A DNA stretch of 64,000 nt from Siphonodentalium dalli (GCA_032622095.1 CP136065.1:111395195-111459194), one strand, 5' to 3'; numbered from the stretch's first letter, positions 20,518 through 30,960 are shown. Made by a program: numbers and translations. Notes: generated by a model not told the origin, from the sequence alone.

Positions 20518-22551
20518 ATGGCATCTGCAGATGAGTCCCACTCATCCGCGTCAGGGTCAAATGACATCCGGGCCAGAGAGAACTCTGGTCAGCCCGATGT
20601 CATAACAAATGACATGCAATCCAGTGGGATCACTGGATCGTCCCATGCCATTAAGTCCAGTAAGGCCACTGAACTAACGTGCGTTCAGTACACGCACGAT
20701 GCGAAAACTACTGGGAGTGCGCAGCCCAGTAACGAGACTGAGCGGTCCCGCACCCCAAACAAATCAACCTGCAGTCCGATACGACTATCGGATGGTCCCA
20801 GGTTGTGAAAAACGGGGTCCCACCCAGGACCCCAAGAGGACAAAAGCGATGCCTAGCGGATCTGAGTGAAGCCTCCCCGGCCAAATCTATCCGAACTGAA
20901 AGTGGAAAAAAGGGCAGGCATCAGCCCAAAAAAGATGGAAAAAAAAAGGATGGAAAAAAAGATAAGAAAAGAGAAAAGGTCCAAAAAAAACAAAAACTAA
21001 GCATATACTGGAATGGCTTAATGGGCAAGATCCAGAGACAGTTCTCGTTGAGATTGGCAATCTTATCGCAAAGGTCGATAAAGATACTCGTGATGTACTA
21101 CTACTGGATTGGCAATCCAAGTATGGTCAGACATCTGGCAAAAATCTGGGCCCCGAACCACCGGTGGCACCATTCCTAGGCAACCAAGTGCCTAAGAAAA
21201 ATAAAAATAAACAAAAAGAGCCGAGTGTTGCTCCAGGGAGTCAAACTCCTAACCCTGGCGCTAACGAGGTGGTCTCAGCCTCGGACAGCACCACAACATC
21301 TGTCTCAGTGAGTCAAAATCCAAAATCCGAGACAGACGAGACAGTTACTACAAACAACCCAGAGTGTCCTAAATCCATCTCTGAGGTGAACGTGGCTGAG
21401 GACATAGCCACGGGTAGCACTGACTCATTACACACTGAAGAAATGGAGGTGACCACAGATATCACTCCTCCAGGAACACATGAGGAAACCAATCCTCCGA
21501 AGTCAGAAAAATGGGTTACAGTGGTACCCAAGAACAAAACACAAGGCAAGAAAACACAAGGCGATCAATCGACTCCTCCTACAAAGGAAAAGATTGATGA
21601 TAAACCCAAAAATGACGCAAAAAACGCACACCACCTGTCTTGGGTGTCAACCTCCCGGCTGGGATTAGCAACCATCCCGGGAGACTAGCAACTTTTCTGC
21701 GTGAAAAGTGCAGCGTTACGGACGTGATGAAGACGCGTCCTAGCCAACGGAACAAAGCTGAAATCCTGATCTTTCTGAGGGATGAAGCTTCAAGGCAAAA
21801 ATTGTTGCAAGCCAAAGACCTTGGTGACACCACCTTCAAACCCACAGGCTTGGGCAAGAAAGGGGTAAAGGAAAACCTATGCGTCGTCGCGCTCAAAATC
21901 CACCCAAGCATCGACGACGCATACTGTGCTACAAGCGCAGGTGCAGGATGTACAGCCAAGCGCTTGGTTGCATCCGCGACAGGATCTTCAACCTGGAAAG
22001 TGAAGATAACCTGTCCAAACAAGGAAGTCAAGCAGAGACTCCTAAAAGAAGGCTTAGTACTTGACTTTGCTAAATACAAAACAAGTGACTACGTAGCCAA
22101 GCCAACACCCTCACAGTGTTACAACTGTCAATCCTGTCAACTGTAAACTGTCAATGCTAGCTATAGTTGCCAATCAAAAACCAAGTGCCGAAAGTGTGGT
22201 GGTGAACACACTCATCAAAAATGTACAAATGACGCTGTCAAATGTGCAAACTGCGGAGGAGGGCACAAAAGCTCGGACAAAGTGTGCCCTCGTTACAAAA
22301 CTGAAGTAACAAAGAAGGAGGCAAGGTCACTAAGCTTAGCTCAGTCCTCTTGCTCGTCCCCATCAGGCCGGGAAGCCCTCAACCTTGCTTGCGTACTCTG
22401 TGCCAGCCTCACAGCTACACTTGTCGCATCCGATTCTCTCACCAATCAATCGGAAATATCTGCTCGCGTGGCGTCTATAGTGAGCAAAGTATATAAAACT
22501 AGTGTTTCAAGTGAACACCTTACAGAGTATTGTAGGCAACTGACAGCTTAA
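20518..22551 (+). pseudogene. Jockey-like LINE ORF1, frameshifted
   Basis: ORF1 would encode an RNA-binding gag-like protein. It starts at ATG 20518 (MASADESHSS). It reads in successive frames across breaks near 20800, 20990 (inside an A run), 21630 and 22140 (a local duplication of CTGTCAA-type words). Order of regions: a Ser/Thr-rich N-terminus coinciding with RNA hairpins, a Lys-rich segment, a low-complexity acidic/Thr segment, a folded domain from about 21640 (RLATFLREKCSVTDVMK..RNKAEILIFL), then knuckles QCYNCQ, CRKCGGEHTHQKC and CANCGGGHKSSDKVC. The stop at 22549-22551 is only 2 nt before the ORF2 ATG, suggesting coupled translation in the parent element. Confidence 0.75.
20561..20833 (+). 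repeat. 5' hairpin array of the Jockey-like LINE
   Basis: Three members share the architecture outer stem - CAR - inner stem (YCC..) - loop - inner stem - SGTCC - outer stem: 20613-20647 (outer CATG/CATG, inner TCCAGTG/CACTGGA), 20717-20753 (outer GTGCG/CGCAC) and 20765-20805 (outer CAACCT/AGGTTG, inner TCCGATA/TATCGGA). A longer related hairpin at 20561-20603 (ATGACATC..GATGTCAT) and a simple one at 20814-20833 (GGGGTCC/GGACCCC) flank them. All lie inside ORF1 coding sequence. Confidence 0.75.
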
Positions 22552-22553
22552 TC

Positions 22554-25261
22554 ATGGCTGGTCTGCATGTTATACACATTAACATCAATGGCCTGCGGGG
22601 TCATCGTGCGCTTCTACAGCATTACCTATATGAGCACAACCCGGAGTTCGTTCTCCTGAACGAAACCGAGCTTGATGGCCAAATACTTCGAATTCCCAAG
22701 TACAAAATGCACCGACTCGATCGTACCAATCGAGGGGGAGGCGTCGCGATTCTCGTACGAAACGACGTCAAGCACTCTGTGATAGATATTTCTCAAAATA
22801 TCTCGACAGGGGCTGAAGTTGTGGCGTTAAAAACCAGCTTTGGGGGCAGGGATTTGGCGGTGGTGGCATACTATTGCCCACCACAGCTCCTTGTCAACCG
22901 TGACCTCATTGTCTATATGATGAAAAACCACGACCAATGCCTCATCGGAGGCGACCCTAATGCCAAACATATGTTCTACGGAAGCAAGGAATCCGACGCT
23001 CATGGCGACCATCTGTTTGATGTAGTTGAGAAGGCGGAAGCTCACGTCTTGAATGATGAAGGGGAGGAAACTCACTTTCAAAACGGACGTGGGTCAGTTA
23101 TTGACTATATTATAGCCAGTGAATCTCTCATACGAAAGGCGGTTAGCACCTTCGTTGGAGAAACAGTTGGTAGCGACCACCTACCGGTACATGCAATATT
23201 TGATCAAAGACTTAGCCACATTGACAAATATCCAAGGAAACTGACTCGCAACTTGGAGAAAGCTGACTGGTCAGCGTTCAGGGAAGATATCCGTATCCAT
23301 CTGAACACTGAACTTTCACTCTCTTGCATATCAGAAATCGATGGTGCTAGTGAACATCTGATGCAGTCTATCCAGTCGGCCCTGGATAGGGCATGCCCAA
23401 AAAAGCTGACTAAATGTGGAGCACCGAGGGTGACTAAGGAAACGCTCGACCTCATCAAGCAGAAGCGCCATGTGTTTCGGATGTGGCAAAAGCACAGAAC
23501 ACCGACCCTGTTGACGTGGTACAACACCCTAAACCGAAAGGTGAAGGAACGGGTCAAGTCGGACCGCAAACAAGCGTGGGAAAATGTCACCTCTGAACTC
23601 AACACAAACGATCGGAACAACGGACGTGAGTTCTGGTCAAAGCTCAAAACTCTGACTGGCACCTCAAAAAATCCCAGCAATGGGAACGTTGAGAATCCGG
23701 TGTATCGTATTGACGGTACGTTAACTTCCTCCACAAAGGAAAAAGCGGACGCTTTTTCAGACGCACTCAGTCGAGCCCACCAAGTTCAAATTGGCCCTCA
23801 ATTTGACGACGACTGGAAACTGGAAGTTGACAACCTAGTCAGTCTGAATGAGGACTTATTCAAACCTCAGGAAAACGTGAGTGATGAGGTGGGGGACGAC
23901 CACGATCTCACTAGAGAGATCACTTCGGAAGAAACCATCGGGATTCTCTCCAAGTGCAAGTCTAGATCGGCCGCTGGCCACGATGGAATTCCTTACAGGG
24001 TACTCAAAGAAGCACCAGCCGAACTCTTCTCTTACATTACCAAGCTGTATAACACATGCATGAAGATTGGCTACTTTCCAGTTGCATGGAAAGAGGCAAT
24101 CGGCATCATGATACCAAAAGATCTGAAATACCCTGGCAACTACAGACCAATCAGTCTTCTTAGCTGCATCGGCAAGCTATTCGAAGCAATCATTGCATCA
24201 CGGTTCCGAAACCATCTGGAGAAGAATTTATTCTTCAACAAATGGCAGAGGGCATATCGAAACGGATGCGAAGGAGTAGAACACATCTACCGCCTTGTGG
24301 AGGACATACGCAGTGGCTTCCACAAAAACTGGGTAACTGGTACAGTGCTACTTGACGTTGAAAAGGCGTTCGACAGCGTCTGGCACAACGGCCTCCGGTA
24401 CAAGTTACACAAGTATGGCCTCCCGGTCAAACTTGTAAGGCTCCTCTCCTCTTTCCTCACCGACCGCTCAATAAAGGTGAGGGTGGACAGAGAATCGTCG
24501 GACTCTGTTCCACTGAACGCTGGTACACCACAGGGGTCGGTTTTAAGCCCACTGCTCTATATTTTCTACGTCAATGACATTGAAATAGACCCGAGGCACC
24601 AAGTGCAACTGTCGCAGTTCGCTGATGACTTGGGTCTGTGGATCACCAATGGCAGTACAAAGTATGTGGAGCTCAGACTGAGGCGGGCCCTCGGTGACCT
24701 GGAAAGGTGGTGCTCGAAATGGCGCATTAAGCTCAATGCAAACAAAACACAATTCGCCATATTCACGAAACGAAAACGCAATTCGGTGGTCAAACTGAAT
24801 GTCAGTGGCATTGACTTAGTTGCCGCAAAAGAGGTGACCTTCCTAGGCGTCACCTTGGACTCCAGACTCACCATGCTAACCCATGTTAAGCAGACAGCCA
24901 CGAGGACCATGCAACGAGTTAATCTTCTCAGAGGCTGAGGGGAACTTCCTGGGGAGCTAGCATGGCCACTCTGCTTAGAGTCTTCAAAACGTTTGTAAGA
25001 CCCATCATGGAATTCGCATCGGTGGTCACCAACCTGGCATCATATCGAGCGATCCAAATGCTCCAGGTGGTCCAAAACAAAGCCCTGAGAATGGCACTGC
25101 AAGCACCGTATCACACCCGTATTGTAGATCTGCATACCATCGCTGACGTGGAACCCATCAGAGAGCGCCTGCGCGATCTGGCGGAAAGTACACTGGCGAG
25201 AATGGACGGCAGTGACATCATGAGGGAATGTTTACAGCGCAAACAACTTCTCTGTGGCTGA
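22554..25261 (+). pseudogene. Jockey-like LINE ORF2: AP endonuclease and reverse transcriptase, one frameshift
   Basis: The first open part encodes 794 residues. The AP endonuclease domain (about 1-220) shows HININGLRGH, LLNETEL, YYCPPQ, GGDPNAKH and GSDHLPVH. The expected GGDFN aspartate-asparagine pair is kept, but Phe is replaced by Pro. The RT (about 440-720) shows NYRPISLLSCIGKLFE, LLDVEKAFDSVWH, GTPQGSVLSPLLY and FADDLGLWI, so the catalytic Asp pair is present. One frameshift at about 24935 (LLRG / LRGTSWGAS junction) separates the C-terminal 100 residues (MATLLRVFKTFVRPIMEFAS..). The ATG lies 2 nt after the ORF1 stop. Such proteins nick target DNA and copy LINE RNA at the break. Confidence 0.85.
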
Positions 25262-25555
25262 AAAGACCCGCAGTTCAATAGGCTTATTGGACCGTCCCGG
25301 GTTTTAGGATACGCAGTCAAGCAGGCCATGCTAGACCGTCCCGTATCCCACTTCAGAAAAGACCCGCAGTCCAATAAGGTGTATTGGACCGTCCCGGGCG
25401 GTAACAGAAGAGAGCAAGCAGTCCAGTGGAATCACTGGACCGTCCCGTACTCTCTTAGCAGCCCGCAATCCAATGCCTCCATTGGAAGGTCCCGGGCATG
25501 GACAACCAACTGAAAATGCGCAATCCAGCATCATCGCTGGATCGTCCCGCATTTT
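25261..25555 (+). repeat. 3' hairpin array of the Jockey-like LINE (six units)
   Basis: Six consecutive hairpins follow the ORF2 stop: 25261-25305, 25307-25348, 25363-25398, 25408-25456, 25461-25497 and 25513-25555. Each has an outer stem of different sequence (CCCG/CGGG, GGATACG/CGTATCC, CCCG/CGGG, AAGAGAG/CTCTCTT, GCCCG/CGGGC, AAAATGCG/CGCATTTT). The asymmetric interior loop is constant: CAA or CAG on the left, usually NSGTCC on the right. A 6-7-bp inner stem normally begins TCC and ends GGA, with a 4-5 nt loop. The stems covary while the loop is conserved, the signature of a selected RNA structure. Confidence 0.85.
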
Positions 25556-25791
25556 GCAAGATGCCGAGACCAGGCAAAGAAAAAGAAAAAGATCAAGGCA
25601 AAAGTACAAGGCAAAGCCCAAGCAAAGATGGAAGATTCAAGACAAGACAAGATTCAAGACACCTGCGACGCTAACCGATCCCGATCTCAAGACTTCTCCA
25701 CCCGATCCGCGACCTGACTGTTAAGAGAAAAGACCAAGAAGATTCAAGACAGGGCGTAAGGGCGACCTCCGGGTGAGCTCACACCGTCCTC

Positions 25792-25813
25792 GTGCCGCCC
25801 TTCGGGCGGGCAC
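25792..25813 (+). other. Terminal GC hairpin of the LINE
   Basis: GTGCCGCCC / GGGCGGGCAC pair around TTC(G), about 30 bp before the LINE-H4 junction. A 3' hairpin at this place is a common recognition site for the element's own reverse transcriptase; that role is inferred. Confidence 0.5.
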
Positions 25814-25841
25814 GCAAATCCTGTTCCTGCCTGCTGCCTCG

Positions 25842-26190
<349 letters not shown>

Positions 26191-26225
26191 ACACCCGAAA
26201 GATCGAAGCACAGCTTCAAACAAAC

Positions 26226-26241
26226 GGCCCTTTTCAGGGCC
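26226..26241 (+). terminator. Histone mRNA 3' stem-loop (H4 copy 1)
   Basis: GGCCCTTTTCAGGGCC followed by ACCA is the canonical 6-bp stem, 4-nt loop bound by SLBP. The purine-rich AAAGAGA about 15 nt downstream fits the U7-paired downstream element. Confidence 0.95.
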
Positions 26242-26819
26242 ACCAAATTATTTTAAAGAGATACTTTAAAAATTGCTGTACAGCAGAAATAACACGCCAT
26301 GTTAATACAATTTTAGTATATACATGAAAGGCACATAAAGGAAGGAGGGAGGGAGGGAGGGAGGGAGGGAGTGAGTGCATGAAGGAAACGTGCTCATAAA
26401 AGTTTACTAAATACATTTTTTTTCTTCGAACACTGCACTATGTTAGTTTAGTTCTATATATAGACAAACTGCATATTAACTGAAATGTGTATGGACGTGT
26501 GACCTAACTTTTAATTACTTGTTACATCTTCATCAGGGAATTAGGCTATATTTCACAATTAATCATTCAATACTCAAACAAGCTCATTCTCGTGATTTTT
26601 TTTACACACATTTCTGACAGCTACTTTGTACCTATACGGGGCACGTTCTATACTTGATACCAATAAATGCAATGTGCACTTTATTTGGGATATTTGCTTA
26701 TATTTTTATTCAGTTCCCTTCCTTTTCATGGTTATTCGTGAATTCCTCATTTTCCCTAACCCACAGTGATTCGAATAGTTTAGCAATTCTAATAGTTTCT
26801 CTTTTTGGAAAATTTGGGT
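26242..26819. other. H4-H2B convergent spacer
   Basis: Non-coding spacer between the convergent 3' ends of H4 and H2B. Contains (GGGA)n at about 26341-26372, the position where the other two spacers have (GAGT)/(GAGC) runs. Both ends carry histone downstream elements. No gene seen. Confidence 0.8.
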
Positions 26820-26835
26820 GGCCCTGAAAAGGGCC
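26820..26835 (-). terminator. Histone mRNA 3' stem-loop (H2B copy 1)
   Basis: The minus strand reads GGCCCTTTTCAGGGCC followed by ACCC, about 30 nt after the H2B stop. On that strand AAAGAGA-type purines follow. Confidence 0.95.
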
Positions 26836-26864
26836 GTTTGTGTGTAAAGCTGTACGTGAATAGT

Positions 26865-27236
26865 TTACTTGCTGCTGGTGTACTTCGTGACGGCCTTGGT
26901 GCCCTCAGAGACGGCGTGCTTGGCCAATTCACCTGGTAGAAGAAGTCTGACGGCGGTCTGGACCTCTCTGGAGGTGATGGTGGATCGTTTGTTGTAGTGG
27001 GCCAATCTTGATGCCTCAGCTGCGATCCTCTCGAAGATGTCGTTGACAAAGCTGTTCATGATGGACATGGCTTTGCTGCTGACACCGGTGTCTGGATGCA
27101 CCTGTTTCAAGACTTTGTAGATGTAGATTCCGTAGGATTCCTTCCTTTTTCGGTGCCTCTTCTTTGTGCCGGTCGTTGACGCCTTCTGGGTCTTGGTGGC
27201 CTTTTTGGCTCCTTTGCTTCCTGCTTTGGGGGGCAT
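26865..27236 (-). CDS. H2B: Histone H2B, copy 1
   Basis: Encodes a 123-residue H2B: a basic tail [20 protein letters not shown], then the histone fold from [20 protein letters not shown] to the C-terminal helix ending AVTKYTSSK. It dimerises with H2A in the nucleosome. The frame is intact and identical in protein to copies 2 and 3. It ends in a histone stem-loop and therefore belongs to the replication-dependent class. The 5' leader runs to about 27293 and then meets family A retroelements, so no TATA box or H2A partner lies upstream. Transcription from a histone promoter would have to cross retroelements, and whether it is expressed is doubtful. Confidence 0.97.
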   Translation of the reverse strand: MPPKAGSKGAKKATKTQKASTTGTKKRHRKRKESYGIYIYKVLKQVHPDTGVSSKAMSIMNSFVNDIFERIAAEASRLAHYNKRSTITSREVQTAVRLLLPGELAKHAVSEGTKAVTKYTSSK

Positions 27237-27285
27237 CGTGAAACGAGATGAAAATTATTTTACTTGACGAAATGTCGAGAAAAAT

Positions 27286-27293
27286 ATGGATCG
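27286..27293 (-). other. H2B leader target site (element A1 3' junction)
   Basis: ATGGATCG (plus strand). In the uninterrupted promoters (51.74 and 63.81 kb) it is or would be followed by CCGGCAGAAACC. Here family A follows. The same octamer or most of it recurs at each A/B junction in the cluster. Confidence 0.8.
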
Positions 27294-28551
27294 ACTACTA
27301 TGGGGGGTTTGGGAAACTTTCCCGGGAAGATTTGAAAGGGGCGGAACCCCTCTCCTACAACCCAATGTTGAATTTAATTGTGAACATGTAATGGTGTAAC
27401 ATTAACATGAGATTGGTGAGGGTGAAAGTGAAAATGATCTAGACATATTATTTTTTTTTCTTTGATTTCTTTGCTGTCTTTTTGCTTCGGTTGGATGTTG
27501 CTGTTGTTGTTGTTGTTGTGGTTGAATCTGAGTCGGCGCTGAGGTTTCTGGACTCAGGTGGCCAGGTGTTCCATTTTAGCTGTGTTACTCCGTTTATTAT
27601 GGTTTTTGTGACCGTTCTGGGTGAAGGGTCCTGTCCTTTTGATCCTTCGTAGATCTGGCCGCGCCCCAGCAAGCAGTACTCTTGTATGTTGAGTGGATAC
27701 TCGCTGCGTGGGTCGCGTGAGATTTTCCAGTTGATGGCGAGACGCTGTCGTTCTATTTCATCTACTGGTGGTGTTGTTGGTAACGCCGGCCACTGCTCGT
27801 ACCTCGGCGTCGGAGGGGCGGAGATGGTGCAATCCGCCCCTGGTGAAGAGAGGCTGGGTGGTGTCTCCATCTCCACGTTGCAACTGGCGGCAGCAACATC
27901 GGGGGTGGTATCCGCGTCCCTGTCTCCGCTCGTCTCTGTGCCGACAGCAGGGACCTCCGGCAGATCTACGGAGTCCCTGCTAGCTGATCTGATGTCACCT
28001 GTCTCCATGCAGGCCGGGTCGTCTGGGCGTCTCTCAGACAACTCCGGCCTACCGGCTGTGACACTGGATGGCTGAACCACACGGGGAGGGGTGACCGGTC
28101 GATCAACGGTCGCCCCCATCTTCTTCTTCCATTTCGCCCGTCTGGCTGCGTCCCTTCTCCTTCGAGCTGGTGTCTTTCTCTTAGGAGGCTCCTCTTTCAT
28201 GTTACGGCTGGTCTTGGTCTTGCTCCAGGTGGAAGATTTCTGGTTTCCAGCATCTCCCGTCCTGAATTCAACGCAGAGAGTCAAATAGCCTCTGTTAGAC
28301 TGGAGATTCCAGCTAACAAAATCCGCAATTTGAGATCTCTCTATCGCTGCTAACGCGGCGTCAGGGATTAACTCCATTGTCCGTCGCACTAAGCCTAATC
28401 CAAAACCGTCTCACTCGCCGGCATCAGCACGAGGGCGGTTGCTTCCAATTAAGGTTACAGACCGCTCAAATCACTCGTACCGACGCTCTGACACCGCAAG
28501 GAACTAATGGAGTCAAATAAAATCTGACTTGTTCGCTCCACTTGCTGCCAG
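27294..28551 (-). mobile_element. Family A retroelement, copy A1
   Basis: A 1.26-kb unit in sense orientation with H2B, bounded on both sides by ATGGATCG. Read on the minus strand: leader starting CTGGCAGCAAGTGGAGCG, a leader hairpin, one ORF (27448-28377), then a 3' tail TGGGTTGTAGGAGAGGGGTT CCGCCCC.. and AAGTTTCCCAAACCCCCC. It encodes no RT, endonuclease or transposase. Constant termini, a structured 3' end and a fixed target imply a non-autonomous non-LTR element moved in trans by a LINE not visible in the window, or by the H4-site LINE. Confidence 0.75.
27448..28377 (-). CDS. Family A protein, unknown function
   Basis: Encodes about 309 residues from the ATG at 28377; a longer frame needs a GTG start. 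Regions: N-terminal segment MELIPDAALAAIERSQIADF followed by a predicted strand pair SWNLQSNRGYLTLCVEF; a strongly basic block KRKTPARRRRDAARRAKWKK (about 65-90); a Pro/Ser/Asp-rich linker with acidic character; a small folded-looking region SEYPLNIQEYCLLGRGQIYE (about 225-260); a Thr run; and a lysine tail KKTAKKSKKKK. The basic blocks suggest nucleic-acid binding as for ORF1-type proteins, but I recognise no named domain. Four copies in the window share the N-terminal two thirds and differ in the rest. Confidence 0.6.
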   Translation of the reverse strand: MELIPDAALAAIERSQIADFVSWNLQSNRGYLTLCVEFRTGDAGNQKSSTWSKTKTSRNMKEEPPKRKTPARRRRDAARRAKWKKKMGATVDRPVTPPRVVQPSSVTAGRPELSERRPDDPACMETGDIRSASRDSVDLPEVPAVGTETSGDRDADTTPDVAAASCNVEMETPPSLSSPGADCTISAPPTPRYEQWPALPTTPPVDEIERQRLAINWKISRDPRSEYPLNIQEYCLLGRGQIYEGSKGQDPSPRTVTKTIINGVTQLKWNTWPPESRNLSADSDSTTTTTTTATSNRSKKTAKKSKKKK

Positions 28552-28559
28552 ATGGATCG

Positions 28560-29824
28560 ACTACTATGGGGGATTTGGGAAACTTTCCCGGGAAGATTTG
28601 AAAGGGGCGGAACCCCTCTCCTACAACCCACTGTTGAATTTAATGTGAACATGTAATGGTGTAACATTAACATGAGATTGGTGAGGGTGAAAATGAAAAT
28701 GATCTAGACATATTATTTTTTTTTCTTCTTTGATTTCTTCGCTGTCTTTTTGCTTCGGTTGGATGTTGCTGCTGTTGTTGTTGTTGTTGTTGAATCTGAG
28801 TCGGCGCTGAGGTTGCTGGACTCAGGTGGCCAGGTATTGAATTTTATCTGTTGTACTCCGTTTGTTACGATTTTAGTGACCGTTCTGGGTGAAAGGTCCT
28901 GTCCATTTGATCCTGTGTAGATCCGGCGGGGCCCCAGCAGGTATAACTCTTGGAAGGTGAGTGGATACACGCTGCGTGGGTCGCGTAAGATTTTCCAATG
29001 GAGGGCGTAGCGCTGTCGTTCTATTTCCTCAACTGATGTTGTTGTTGGTAACGCCGGCTTCTCCTCGTACTTCGGCGTCTGAGGGGCGGAGATGGTGCTA
29101 TCCGCCCCTGGTGAAGAAAGGCTGGGTGGTGTCTCCATCTCCACGTTGAAACTGGCGGCAGGAACATCGGGGGTGGTATCCGCGTCCCTGTCTCCGCTCG
29201 TCTCTGTGCCGACAGCAGGGACCTCCGGCAGATCTACGGAGTCCCTGCTAGCTGGTCTGATGTCACCTGTCTCCATGCAGGCCGGGTCGTCTGGGCGTCT
29301 CTCAGACAACTCCGGCCTACCGGCTGTGACACTGGATGGCTGAACCACACGGGGAGGGGTGACCGGTCGATCAACGGTCGCCCCCATCTTCTTCTTCCAT
29401 TTCGCCCGTCTGGCTGCGTCCCTTCTCCTTCGAGCTGGTGTCTTTTTCTTAGGAGGCTCCTCTTTCATGGTACGGCTGGTCTTGGTCTTGCTCCAGGTGG
29501 AAGATCTCTGGTTTCCAGCATCTCCCGTCCTGAATTCAACGCAGAGAGTCAAATAGCCTCTGTTAGACTGGAGATTCCAGCTAACAATATCCGCAATTTG
29601 AGATCTCTCTATCGCTGCTAACGCGGCGTCAGGGATTAGCTCCATTGTCCGTCGCACTAAGCCTAATCCAAAACCGTCTCACTCGCCGGCATCAGCACGA
29701 GGGCGGTTGCTTCCAATTAAGGTTACAGACCGCACAAATCACTCGTACCGACGCTCTGACACCGCAAGGAACTAATGGAGTCAAATAAAATCTGACTTGT
29801 TCGCTCCACTTGCTGCCAGAGCAG
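28560..29824 (-). mobile_element. Family A retroelement, copy A2
   Basis: Directly follows A1 with ATGGATCG at 28552-28559 between them and at 29825-29832 on the other side. Length and termini equal A1. The two copies differ mainly in the last third of the ORF and in the 3' UTR, so this is two separate insertions, not a simple recent duplication. Confidence 0.75.
28713..29645 (-). CDS. Family A protein, copy A2
   Basis: About 310 residues from ATG 29645. The N-terminal 190 residues are nearly identical to A1 (IADIVSWNLQSN.., basic block KKKTPARRRRDAARR). The segment after SAPQTPKYEEKPALPTT is diverged from A1 (for example VYPLTFQELYLLGPRRIYTG where A1 has EYPLNIQEYCLLGRGQIYE). The acceptable substitutions with kept spacing suggest the C-terminal module was once under protein-level selection. 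It ends in KKTAKKSKKKKK. Confidence 0.6.
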   Translation of the reverse strand: MELIPDAALAAIERSQIADIVSWNLQSNRGYLTLCVEFRTGDAGNQRSSTWSKTKTSRTMKEEPPKKKTPARRRRDAARRAKWKKKMGATVDRPVTPPRVVQPSSVTAGRPELSERRPDDPACMETGDIRPASRDSVDLPEVPAVGTETSGDRDADTTPDVPAASFNVEMETPPSLSSPGADSTISAPQTPKYEEKPALPTTTSVEEIERQRYALHWKILRDPRSVYPLTFQELYLLGPRRIYTGSNGQDLSPRTVTKIVTNGVQQIKFNTWPPESSNLSADSDSTTTTTTAATSNRSKKTAKKSKKKKK

Positions 29825-29832
29825 ATGGATCG

Positions 29833-30953
29833 ACCGAGTTTGGAGTTTGGGTTTGGGAAGGTCCCCCCGGGAAGATTTGAAAGGGCCGTAAGCCCTCTCC
29901 TACAACCCACGGTTGAGTGATATTGTGCCGCTGAAGAGCGTTTGTTGAGTTTGGTTGTGATTGTTTCCTAGTCATTTGATGCTGCTTGTGGAGTATGGGT
30001 TTCATGTCACCCTGGCAGGAAACAAAGCCCCCCCCCCCATTCCAAAAGCGGACCGGCGAGAAGACTTACCTTGATTGAATACGAGTTCTGTTAGTTTAAC
30101 TTGGTTGATAGCTTTTTATTTAGTGGTTTGTTGTAAACTAGTGTCCAAGTTGGTGCATGCTTGAACTCCGTTGCCTTAGTCTGTTATATTCAGGGCTTAT
30201 ACTACGGGCTCAACTCTAGGAAGGGTGTGCAATGCCGGCCGGTTGACTTAAGGTCGGTCGGGGCTCCCCAACTCTCGGTGGTGCAATGCCCGCCTTACAC
30301 TCCTGTGTGAGTCTCAGAGCCCGTTGACCTGGTTGTGTTGTTGCACGGATGAGGACGCAGCTGAGGCCAGACTGTTGGTGATATGTCTCTGAGGATTGGG
30401 TACCGACTGTTGTTGCTGGTGTTGTGTCTTCGTGTGTGTACGGGCGTGGTTGAGAACATGTGTTTAGATTTGCACACGTGGTTGCAAGTCAGTTTGATGG
30501 AGATTGTATTGATAGCTTATACTGCGACCACACATGCAAACAACTAACAACGCATAAAGGCAGGCTCGCAATATTGTTGTGCCGGCCTGTACACATTGTA
30601 TTTGGTGTGCGGAGTAATTCTGTAAGTTTTATATTAAGAGTTAGCAGGTTAGTCATTTTGAAAGAGATAATTACTCAATGGCTTATAATACGGCCACCAA
30701 AAGGGTATCTATGCCGCCCGAGGACATTCATCAGCGCCCAAGGAGCCATCTAGGGCCGGAGCCCGCTACCCTACGTTTTAATATTAAGTTAGTCTTGTTA
30801 GACGGTCGATATTGCGGATGTTGCATACATGGGTTAGTACATACCCAATAGGTTATTAAAGCTGAGTATAAGCAGTGGGTATTATTGAGGGCTTGCTTTA
30901 CTGCAGAGAGGGCGTGGCCAATTCACTGTGATATCCTGTCGATGAGCAGTACG
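29833..30953 (-). mobile_element. Family B retroelement, copy B1 (non-coding)
   Basis: A 1.12-kb unit without a plausible ORF. Its minus-strand 3' end TGGGTTGTAGGAGAGGGCTT ACGGCCC..AAATCTTCCCGGG is a variant of the family A tail, and it abuts the same target octamer (29825-29832; TGGATCG at 30954-30960). A C run at about 30028-30039 varies in length between copies. Sharing only the tail with a coding family resembles SINE-LINE or non-autonomous partner relationships. Confidence 0.7.
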
Positions 30954-30960
30954 TGGATCG

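Larger units (their letters stand above)
20286..25841 (+). mobile_element. Jockey-like LINE with structured ends, damaged
   Basis: A nearly full-length non-LTR element: structured 5' leader (20286-20517), ORF1 with zinc knuckles (20518-22551), ORF2 with AP endonuclease and RT (22554-25261) and a 3' region full of hairpins (25261-25813). The right border is set by the point (about 25842) where sequence equal to the H4 leader at 54217 resumes. The left border is uncertain. It replaces the H4 promoter/TATA region present in the other copy, so its arrival came with loss or rearrangement of about 340 bp of H4 upstream DNA. Frameshifts in both ORFs make this copy inactive. Confidence 0.75.

Noticed and set aside
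22554-25261. Assigning the 20-25 kb LINE to the H4 target system
   Set aside because: Its ORFs are Jockey-like, its junction lies upstream of the H4 leader and not at ATGTCAGG, and no target duplication of the H4 word is present.
25261-25555. Regular repeats with spacer-like variable parts, superficially CRISPR-like
   Set aside because: The genome is animal, the constant parts are short and split (CAR and SGTCC), and the variable parts are self-complementary stems. No cas genes are present.
27686-28075. Plus-strand open frames opposite family A ORFs
   Set aside because: The minus-strand frame has a coherent basic block, linker and lysine tail, and lies in sense with the element tail. The plus frames are shadows.
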